From Syngnathus acus (taxonomy: Eukaryota; Chordata; Actinopteri; Syngnathiformes; Syngnathidae): a DNA stretch of 64,000 nucleotides. Every line of letters starts with the position of its first letter. Positions within the stretch are counted from its first letter, which is position 1. The notes below the pieces were generated by a model. The model did not search any database. It was not told the origin of the DNA and saw nothing but the letters and a program-made list of their open reading frames with translations. The DNA lies in contig NC_051098.1 of assembly GCF_901709675.1 (NCBI RefSeq), forward strand, positions 9,487,000-9,550,999. The letters are read 5' to 3'. Position numbers and translations under genes: made by a program. Shown here piece by piece: positions 18,401 to 29,900 of the stretch.

Positions 18401-21400
18401 GTGAGAGCAAAGAGGTTTGTTTTTCTAGTATCAGCTCATTTGATTATAACCTTGCCTCTCTTGAATTGCTCCTATTCTGTAATACTGCTGCGTCCCCTAC
18501 TTCCCTCGCGGGCCCCTTTAACTGTCTGTTAGTCTCTGTGGGCGGGAGTTGCACATTCCAATGCCATAGCTTTAGAAGGCCAGTGGCCATCCTTTTTTCT
18601 CTCTCTCTCTCTCCTCCCTGTTCGAATCATCAAATGAGTGAAAGAGTGAGGGAGTGAAGTTCCCAGCTCGTCTTAGAGCCCAGCCCAGCCCTCCTCTGCT
18701 CAGTTCTCAGCCTGAGACAGTTAAGATTAGCTAAAACGGTTCACCACACGCCTGCTTTATGGTGTTTAATGTCAAGCCTGGAACTGGCTGGAGCAGCCAT
18801 TCCACTCCAGGGATGAGAATACTCTGTTAGGAATAGCTACCAATGGACCGGGCCTAGCAAAGGTTAGTAATGGTAAACAACCATTTTGTTTTTCGGAGTC
18901 GAATTTTTAGAGGGTCTTTGTTGTGTGTTATATTTGCTCAAGGTTAAGTTTGACATTTTAGTCTCATGACTATGCTTGTCACTTTTTTTAAGTTGCATTC
19001 TGGCTCATACCAGTTTCATAGCAGCGCTGACTTGCTGGAATAAGCATGTAGCGAGTTAGTGAGAGAGCGCGTGAGGGAGTGTTTCAAAAATGTTTATGTG
19101 GCACTTAATGTGAGAGTGATTACACTTCAAAGTTTTTTTTTTTCGCTTCCTAGCTGCAGAGCAGTGTCTTTGAATGCAAAATTGTTGTCAAGTCAGATTG
19201 CGACCTGTCCTATAATCAAAATGTTCACAGTCCACCCAAGGCTGGAATAGAGTTTGACATTTCAGTTACAATAGATGTAGGATGTTATATACGTGATTTG
19301 CATGGGTGTTTTCTATGTTAGATTGTGACAAATGTAATGGCCACTCACTGATAAAGCTTGTGAGTCATAGGGCAGGCAGGAAAAGGTGAAGATTATGGCA
19401 TGTATGATGAGTGATTCTTGTCTGAAGTATGACAGTGCTACCTCAGCAATATTGATCATATAAATCTTCCCAAGTCAAGTATAAGTGCCGCCCCGTGGCA
19501 CTTACGCCCATCGTCATGAAGTGCTTTGAGCGGCTTGTCTTGGAGCACATCCGATCAGTTCTCCCTCCCACCATTGACCCCTTCCAGTTTGCGTACCGAG
19601 CCAAACGGTCCTCTGAGGATGCCATCTGCTCTGCCCTCCACTCGGCCCTCACCCACCTGGAGGGGAAGGACTCGTATGTGAGGTTGCTGTTTGTGGACTT
19701 CAGTTCTGCCTTCAACACCATTGTGCCGCAGCGTCTCATCAGCAAACTTGACAAGCTGGGCCTCAGTACCGGCCTCTGCAACTGGCTACTGGACTTCCTC
19801 TGTCAGAGGCCACAGGTGGTACGTGTTGGCGACAAGATCTCCGCCAGCATCACGCTGAGCACAGGGGCCCCCCAAGGCTGCGTGCTCAGTCCGCTGCTCT
19901 TCACCCTCCTGACGCATGACTGCGCTGCCACCTGCAGCGGCAACCGCATAGTGAAGTTTGCTGACGACACGACTCTGGTGGGTCTCATCACCAAGGGAGA
20001 CGAGACTCAATACAGGCTGGAGGTTGACCTTCTGACCGCGTGGTGCAGGGACAACAACCTCCTGCTGAACGTCGACAAGACCAAGGAGATTGTCGTTGAC
20101 TTCCGGAAGGGTCACGCCCAACACCTGCCGCTGACCATCGACGGTGCTGTGGTGGAGAGAGTGAGCAGCGCCAGGTTCCTGGGGGTGCACATCAGTGAGG
20201 ATCTCTCCTGGTCCACCAACACCGCGTCGCTGGCGAAGAAGGCCCAGCGCCGCCTGTACTTCCTTCGGAAACTCAGGCGAGCGGGGACTCCTCCGGCCGT
20301 CATGACTACTTTTTACCGCGGCACCATTGAGAGCGTCCTCTCCAGCTGTATTGCTGTCTGGGGTGGCAGCTGCACTGACCAAGACTTGAAGGCCCTGCAG
20401 CGCATTGTGAAAACGGCTAGTAAGACTATTGGTGCTTCTCTCCCCTCCTTGAAGGACATTTACACCTCCCATCTCACTCGCAAGGCGACCAAGATTGTGA
20501 GTGATGTGAGTCACCCCGCTCACTCTTTGTTTGAACTTCTGCCCTCTGGGAGGCGGTACAGGAGCCTGCGCTCCCGCACCACCAGACTTTCCAACAGCTT
20601 CGTACTCCAGGCTGTTAGGATCCTGAACTCGCTCCCCCTTTCAGCGTAGCGTCCTGTTCTTGCTGTATGCTCACTGGCTTGGTTTTGCCCCTCATATTCA
20701 ATGGGTTATTGGTCTGTTTTTATTCATCGCTCGTTTTATTTTATTTATTATTTATTTCTTCTTGTTTTTGTTTTGTGTCGCCTACTTGTATGTCTCGTCA
20801 CCGTGGGATGGAGGAAACGGAATTTCGGTTTCTTTGTGTGTCTTGACATATGAAGGGATTGACAATAAAGCTGACTTTGACTTTGACTTTGATATGTGAA
20901 TTATTTCCTTATTTCTTTCTTTTGACTCTGCATAACTTTTTCTTTTATCTGATTTCCTCTATCTTAGATCAGAATAAGAGACCCAAAACAAGGAGGCCGG
21001 GACATCACAGAGGAGATTATGTCCGGTGGCCGTAGTGGCTCTACCCCAACCCCACCACAGGTAGTAAATCTTTTGACCTAATTTGACTTGACTGTTTTTT
21101 TTTCCCTCCTCTTTTTAAAGATGATTTCATCCAATAGTATGCTCTCTGCATTGTTTTTTTAATAATAGGCATACCTAAACCATTTTGTGACCAAAAATGG
21201 ACATTACTTCGGTTTCTTCAATCTTCACACCAAAATGTTTGATTCTTATGTTTTACAGACTGCCATATCAGGATCAGACGCAGGATCGGTCCAGGCCAAC
21301 GGTGAGAGTACCCCAGCTGCTATTGCTCCAGCAGAGGTCAGAGCAGGTGAGTTCCATATGTAGACACTCTGCTATACTCTTAATCTTGGAAGATTTAGGT

Positions 21401-24400
21401 GCAAATAACATCCTCAGGTTACACAGATAAAGCAGCCATGCTGATATCCATGTTTGTACTTTTCAAAACTAAGAAGTATATGAAGACTTAAAGAAAACTC
21501 GCTACTACCTGTAGAGAGACCTTTTGAGGAGAAAGGCATCAAGTGATGTCAAGCTCAGGTTAAACAGTGAATTTTGTTCAGTTGATCTAGTAGGATTTTC
21601 TATCATTTACTGAATTTTATATGCGGACTAAAGTTGAGCATAAATGATAGAATATGCCCGTTGGTAAGTAACAGAAACATATAAAGAAAGAATTGTTAAA
21701 TCCTCCAGTTCCAATTAGATTTAGTTTAATAGATTAAAAATGAAATGCACTGCCTGATGTTTACACTTGTGTAGTTGTATGCATATTTTTTTTTAAAGAT
21801 GTGTACATGTCTGATATGGATAACTTCAAAATAGATGTAAATACAATTAAAAAAAAAAACTGATAGAGGAACTACATCTGTACTATAGCAATTTGTTTTG
21901 CACTTGGCTCCACAGAGGAAACTTAACCCAAGTTTCACACATATTTTATTGAGGGTGTTTCACATTCAATTTGACGAGAACCCAAATTGAACATATGCAT
22001 GAACCAGACCATCCCAAAATGTAAGAAAATGTCCAAATGTCCAAGTTTACTAGCACCTAAAAATTACCTATTGTACACAAAATGGAAAAATCTTGGAACT
22101 GAAGGGTGTCGGTGACACATTGTTACAATTTTACCAATTCTTTTCATTTTTTGGACATTACAGATGACAGTGGAAAACCTTTGCTGCCTTCTTTGTCACC
22201 GCCTCCTGATATTGTTCAGGGTGACCTCACTCTTGCAGAGGCTCCCTTCTCTGACATCAACAATAAGCCAGCTACATCATCTTTATTATCAGAAGACCTT
22301 GAAACGCCTGTCAACACTATTTGTATTTCTCCCACTGCGTCCATTGTTCCCATTACAGACAGAATGTATGCTCCCAGAGAACTAAGCCCCGAGCCCCAAC
22401 CTGCACCTGAGGTGCCTGCCTATCCTGCACCCCTTCCCGATTTTACGCCTACCTCTGCAGTTAAGGAAAACCTAGAAAGAACAGCTCCAAATCTTGAGGA
22501 GGTAGATGTGGTGATTAGAGAGGAGATACAATCAGAAAATGCTTCTTCTTTTATGGACACTTCTCTCACACGCTCCTCCTCCACGAATGGTGTGGCTGAA
22601 GATATGCCAGAAATCCCTTCAATCAGGACACCATCTACGAACCAGGAATCTCCTCTGGAGTCTCCCATTGCTCAGCCAGAGGAACTCTCTCTTTCCAATG
22701 GTGTACCACTTCCATCCCCGCAAGACATGATGACCCCTGTTACTCACACAAAAGCATGTGATGACAGCCCCATTGCTGAGCCTGATGTTTGTCTGCAACC
22801 TGTCATTAACCCCCCCAAAGCCATCAATAAGCCAGTGCCTACGTCACTTGCTGAATCAACCGCAGCTCCTGTTGCCGAGTCTGTTTCTACCGTCAGTCCG
22901 GAGGCTCCTGCTGAAGCAATCACCCAAGCAGCATCTTCCCAGACCGAGGTTGAACAAACAGTTCCTCCCGTTTCCCAAGACACCGACAAAGTCACCCCGA
23001 TGCCTCAACACAGCATTGGAGGAGCAACGTCACCGCCACTGGTGGCCGATTCGGAAGATGACCATGACCAAGAAACACTGAAAAGTCCTGCCCAGAATGT
23101 CCCCAGTGCTCTTGTAGAAACTCCTATGCAAGGTGTGTCACTTACCACTTCTTTACTGTATGCATTACATTTCTGAGTTACTGTATACCATTTTGTTTCA
23201 CTTTATTGAGGGCACGACGTGTCCTAGGCATTCTTTATCATACGATGACTATTATCTATCTTTCTGCAGCTGCTGTGTCTGTACCAAAGAAAAAGAGGAA
23301 AATGAAGGATTTGAATAAAAAGGAGATAGTGGGAGATCTATTGGATGCATTTAAAGAGGTGGGTGTATGTTCTACTGTTTCCATCAGAACTTAGAATTAA
23401 AGTCTGCGCACATAGAATTCAATGAAAATACAGATATGTATTATTATAGTGTATTATTTAGTGGTATGGAATGTTTGAAGCAACTTTGAACCATTCACAT
23501 TTTTTGCCCATTGTTACAGGACATCGTACCACCAGAGCCTGAGGCTGTCCCGACAACATCAGCTGAAATCCAACTTCCTGCTCCATCTCCAGCATCAGAG
23601 AACAATGCCCTAACTTGGGAAGACAAGGAGGAGAAGGTGGATGCTGAGAACATTCAACCAAACCTTACTGAGCAGACGGTAACAAACAAGGAGTATCAGT
23701 ATAAAGAAGGTGGGTCCATTATCCCAGTTGCTGCTTTTCTGAAAATATTTGTTATGTCTAGTTTACATATCTAAGAATTGCTTGAAATGAGGAATAGTGG
23801 TGATTTTAATCACCGTACAGCAATAGAAAGCAATAGGTAAATTCAAAGCACAATTTAAATTGTAATCTTTGACGTTACTCCTGATATAGGGAGATTTTAT
23901 GCCCGGAAAGATGGTGAGGTGATATTGTAAAGTATAACTATTTCTTCCTAGATGACTGAAATTAATAATAGTTTGACATGGCATTTTTCAGGATTTCTTG
24001 AGCCATTTTACTTCACAAAACTGTCCTGGCAAACCAAAAAATGAGAATATTCCCAAAAATACAAATACCGAACTAATGATAATAATCTTGTTTCAAATAC
24101 CATCAATTTACCTACTCAGCGTAAAATCTAGACCTGTTTAATTACACACAAACTTGATATGTAGACCTTGCAGCAAACCGTAACTTTCCACGTATATAAA
24201 ACAAAGTTAATGATTTGTGATTCCTAAAAATATTCTGTTTTCAGAACAATGGAAGCCAATCAATCCAGAGGAGAAGAAAAAGTATGACCGAAAGTTTCTT
24301 CTGGGATTTCAATTCATCTCAGCCAGCATGAATAAGCCTGAAGGTCTTCCTGCCATCAATGATGTCGTCCTAGACAAGGTAAAGCCACACTAGTAACTTA

Positions 24401-26945
24401 CAAAAAATCTGAATATTTTTAAAAAGGTAAAAAGGTGATGAGTTGTTTTTACCTCTGAAACCACCACAACAATTTCAGAATGTCTCTCAGCATTGAGAAG
24501 TATGAAATACCACCTTCCAAAAGAAACTTATTACTTATTTTAAGATTTTTTTGTATTCATTTGTCCCCCTTTCAAATGCGTTTTGAACTATATTTGTCTT
24601 GCAGCTATATAATTTGTATTGAGATGTGAAACACTGGTGGAGTTGGTATCTCACACATTTGTTGATGTGTATGTGTGTGCGTATGAGTTGCATGGTTTGG
24701 TTTGTTTTTTGTTTCAAACCCTTAAAAACTCAAAACATGCGAGTGAAATGCAAAAAAAAAAAAAAAACGGGTTAAAAAACGCTTATTCCCATTTTTTTGT
24801 TTATGATCAATGCATACGTATTTCTGTTTAGGCAAACAAGGCTCCTCTCCGCCAGATTGACCCCAGTCGGCTGCCCGGAATGAATTGTGGTCCTGATTTC
24901 ACACCTTCATTTGCCAACCTTGGCCGGCCAGGTGTGGGAGGAGGAAGTAGAGCACCCGTAAGTTACATATGTTGGCCCCGAAGATCACAGACCAGCAATT
25001 TAGTACTGTTGTCTGATGTTGTTGTCTGATTATTGTGTTATTTTAATTATCCCTCATTCTTATCTGTTTTGTTAGCCTCCGGGTATGGGTGTAGGCATGG
25101 GTGGCCCGCGGCGGTCTCAGCAAATGCAACGGAAAGAACCGAGGAAAATCTTTACAAGCATGTCGCTCAATGAGGACGTGAAGCTGAACAAGGCCGAAAA
25201 AGCATGGAAGCCTTCGATGAAAAAAGCTGTGCGTGGTGGTTTAGCAGGAGAAGATGCTGTGGAAAATGACCCTGAACAACTCAAGACACAGGAATTATTT
25301 AAAAAGGTCCGCAGTATCCTCAACAAACTGACCCCTCAAAAGTTTCAGCAGCTAATGAAACAAGTGACAGAATTTACTATTGACACAGAGGAGAGGTTAA
25401 AAGGTGTCATAGACCTCACCTTTGAAAAGGCCATCTCCGAGCCAGACTTTTCAGTGGCCTATGCGAACATGTGCCGCTGCGTTATGGGGGTATGTATCAA
25501 CAGCTAATAATGATTTTTATAATAAATGGCTATAGCAATACAAATTCTGATCTTTTCAGCTAAAAGTCGAAGCCACAGATAAGCCAGGAGACACTGTGAA
25601 TTTCCGGAAGCTGCTACTGAATCGATGCCAGAATGAGTTTGAGAAAGATAAAGATGACAATGTGATCTTTGAGAAGAAGCAACAAGAGCTGGAGGCTGCA
25701 GGGGTATTATGCTACTTCTGTAACATACTTGTGTAACGTTTATTTTTTTTTATGGCAATGTACACTGTAACTAATCTCTTTTTTTTTTTTACCACATCTT
25801 TGTCTACTGGACATTCCATTTCTATCCCACAACAGGATGAGGTGAGGCAAAAATTGATTGAGGAACTCGAAGATGCTAAAAACAAGGCTAGGAAGCGCTC
25901 ACTTGGTAATATTAAATTCATTGGTGAGCTATTCAAACTAAAGATGCTCACGGAAGTAATTATGCATGAGTGCATTGTGAAGCTACTAAAAAACCACGAT
26001 GACGAGTCCCTGGAGTGCCTGTGCAGACTGTTATCCACCATTGGAAAGGATTTAGACTTCGAAAAGGCCAAGGTACATCACACACTTGGAGGTCAATTCA
26101 TCAGCTTCAGCTTACAAAGATGACAATGTACAAAACTAAAAACTAACGTGTTGTATTGGTCTTTAGCCTCTTATGGACCAGTACTTTAAACAGATGGAGA
26201 AAATAATAAAGGAAAAGAAGACCAGCTCCAGGATCCGCTTTATGTTGCAAGATGTGATGGACCTTCGCCGGGTAAGCACTCCAGCAACTTTCTTATACCT
26301 GCTCACAGCATGCATAGACCTTGTCATCTGACTCGAACTCATGTCACTGCAGAGCCTTATCAAATTACCAATAATCTGTAACTGTTTTGGATGATACTTT
26401 CAGTTTTGGTGACAGCATTAATTTTATGTTAATTCTCTTGTGCTGTTTCAGCGTAACTGGGTGCCTAGACGAGGCGACCAAGGCCCAAAGACTATTGACC
26501 AGATCCACAAAGAAGCTGAGATGGAGGAACACAGAGAGCAGATGAAAGTGCAGCATGCTCTCAGCTCCAAGAAAGAGTCTTTCGGTGGTCCAGGAAACAG
26601 AATGGGTGGAGGAGGCCCAGGCAGTCGTGGAGGATCTCACACTTCTGGTCGCGGCGGTCCACCACAAGATGATGGCTGGAATACAGTTCCCATCTCCAAG
26701 AACCGAACTTATGATTCCAAATTAAAATTTCCAAAGGTTCTTGTCTATTATATGCATGTATTAGCTTTCCACCATACATCAAACACAACCACGCAATGGA
26801 ACATTCCTCACATTCCTCACGGAATTGTTTCATTGCTCGGGAGCAATTGAGCAGTAGTTAGAATACAAAATTAGTTGATTTCTTACTATCCACATCAGGA
26901 CAATTAAACTGCAACCCTGCGATTCCCTCACTCCTTTCCTTTCAG

Positions 26946-26995
<50 letters not shown>

Positions 26996-29900
26996 GGGCA
27001 GGATCGGCCTACAAATACCCCAAAACAAATCCTGAATAAACTTAAATAAACCACCAATTCTAAATTAAGCCCCGTGCTGAAGCAGTTTTGATTAAACTTT
27101 CTTGTTTTCTGCTAGGATTCTGGTTTTAATAAACAAACTGTTTTTTTTCCCCAGGCACATGCGTTTGATATCCACACTCCGTGTCTCGCTCCAGGAGGTA
27201 AAGGTGCGTTGAGCTGGGGCAGGGGCAGCAGCGGTGGCAGCGCCAACAAGCTTCCAGATTCTGGTAAGTCCCCCTGTTAGGTATGTCTGGAACTTCATTA
27301 TGAGAAAAACAAGATATGAGTATATTGTTTTTCCCCAGGAGCAGAATTGGGCAGTCGTCCAGCTACCAACAGGTTCTCTGCTCTGCAACAGGCCTCATCA
27401 GGTACTTCAGCAGAGTCAGACAGGCGGGTTCCTCAGAGGTAAGAAAACTGCACAATTAAAGTTGGAATGTCATTAGAGAAACCTGCCAACCTTGTGATTT
27501 TCATTTTCTTTCCTGAATACCTCAATATTGAAAAAGCGTATACGTCGTTCAGTTTCCCGCCTGAATTCTCTTCCCATGTTTTCTTTTAATCTCATCCCTA
27601 TACAGAAACAGTTCAAGTCGAGAGCGAGGAGAGCGCTTTGACCGCTCCGACCGCGCCGAGCGTGGATTTGACCGACGTGACGATCGTGAGCGCCACAGGC
27701 CACAGGTTGCCGCTACACGTACCTTCAGTCGGGAAAATGAGGAACCGAGTCGGGAGAGAGAGCGACGTGGGTCAGCAGATCCAGTCCGCAAAGTAGCAAA
27801 TAGGACAGATGACAGAGATCGTGGCAGTAAAGAGAGAGCTCAGAGCCGAGACAAAGGTATCTGACCAGACTCTATCTCCCATTCATGCTTCTGTGTTCCA
27901 CTTCTGTGTCCGTCTTAGCAAGCATGATTTTAGTTTTATGCCTGGTCATTACATGTTGTTATTCTTTTGACTACATAAACAGTGAGGAGGGAAACAGCCG
28001 CCACTCCTCCTCCTCCTCCTCTCCAAACCACTACCCAGCCTGCCTTGACTGTGGAAGAGCTAATTAAAAAATCCAAAGCCATCATCGAAGAATACCTCCA
28101 TATTCTTGATATCAAGGTAAGACAAAATACAAATGTCTCAGCATGCATTGACAGCATGCATTGACAGCCAAGGATATTTTTCTCTGTCCCCACAGGAGGC
28201 CCTGCAATGTGTGCAGGAGATAAACTGCCCTCAGCTATTGTCTGCCTTCGTACAATTCGGACTGGAGTCCACGCTGGAGCGCAACACCATAACAAGAGAG
28301 AACCTTGGTCGACTGCTGCACCAGCTCATTAAGACAAGCATCCTCCCGACAGAGCAGTATTATAAAGGGTCTGTATGGAACCTCAAGTCCTTACCATGCA
28401 TGGTTAAAGTGTACCCGTGGAGCTTAGAAGAAAACATATCCAAATGCATTTTTTATTATAGTGGTTGTATTAAAGCAAGGTGAATATAGCGCTCTGATAC
28501 TGTGATATTTACTTAAGTTGCAAACTCCTCATTTATAGCATTGTCTTTTTTTATGTAGGCTTCATGAAATCCTGGAGATAGCTGACGAAATGGCGATAGA
28601 CATCCCGCACATCTGGACCTACCTGGCCGAACTAATCACTCCCATGCTGCATGAGGGAGGGATCCCCATGGGACACCTCTTCAAGTTAGTCTCAGACCTT
28701 TGCACCTCTTTGAATGTTCAAAGACAAAATGGATGTGAACGCTATATGTTGGATTTTACAGGGAGATTTCAAAACCTTTGATTGCTCTGGGCAAAGCTGG
28801 AGACCTCCTTGTCTGTATCCTCACTTTACTCTGCAAAGGGATGGTAAGCTCATTAATTTGACACCACACATCAAGTAGAGTTGGATATTCATTTATGTGT
28901 CCCTTCTATCAAACAGTCAGAGGAATATTTATATTATATCCTCATTAAGTCTGTATCATTCACAAGTCAGGCAGGGAGCAAGCATGAAAAAAAAAACTGT
29001 GCTGGGTCATCTGCATGAAGATACTTTACATAAGCTAAATCCTCTTCCACGATTTACTCATTTGTCATGAACCTGTAAACGGTTGTCTTGCTTCAAAAAC
29101 TGAGAAACATATCAAAAATGGTAAGAATACCATACTTAGAATGTGGTTTGTGTCTATTTATTTAATGCAGGGGTCCTGTTTAAGGTACCCTGGTGGCTTT
29201 AGTTTAAAAGGCAGATGAGTGATAAAACAGTTTATTGAATACTTTTTATTAATGTCCCGCAACCAGAGCCATAACAAGGTGGGCACTTTGTGGCGGGAGG
29301 CAGAACTCCAATGGAAAGACTTCCTCCCTGAGGATGTAGACGTCAATAAGTTTGTGACAGAAAAGGTAAGGGGCAATGACCACTGACTTCTATCTCCTCC
29401 TCTACCTACCATGTTTTGTCTCTTTGAATCATCTAATGCAATTGACACTTGGTTAAAGATTTTACTTTTCAGAGTTCAAATCACTTCCTGAAATGGTAAT
29501 AAGGTAACAATTATGTTTTTTTGAAGAATATGGTGTTCACACTAGCTGAAGTATCTGAAAAGAGTAAACCCAAGATGATGAGTCCTGCAGATCTGAGCAA
29601 ACAGCTTGAAAGACTGATCCAGGACAAGGCTGACAACAAAAGGATGATGGACTGGATTGAGGTTTGGATTCATTTCTTTTGGACGTTTATTAAAATTTGA
29701 TTTCCATTTATTCCATTCCTGATTATGGATACAGTAGTCATTGAATTGTAATTTTATTGGATCCCACGTTTTTCCCCCCCCCCCACATAATATGCGTTAA
29801 AGATATAACCCTGTTTGTACTGATAAATTAAATGACAAAATTCAAATGTGTTTAACCTTTTACTCTTTTGTTGTCTCCTTTATCACATTTTGTTGTCTCC

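Noticed and set aside
18383-18415. Alternative eif4g1 first coding exon starting [11 protein letters not shown]
   Set aside because: Its only donor (AAAGAG before GTTTGT) gives phase 2, which runs into a stop when joined to the 20968 exon.
19786-20523. 245-codon open frame antisense to the LINE
   Set aside because: It is the antisense shadow of the high-GC reverse transcriptase frame, with no independent homology.
24434-24456. C/D box snoRNA in an eif4g1 intron (mammalian EIF4G1 hosts SNORD66): GTGATGA followed by CTGA
   Set aside because: The C-box-like and D-box-like motifs are only about 12 bases apart, no second D box or terminal stem was found, and other introns gave no better match.
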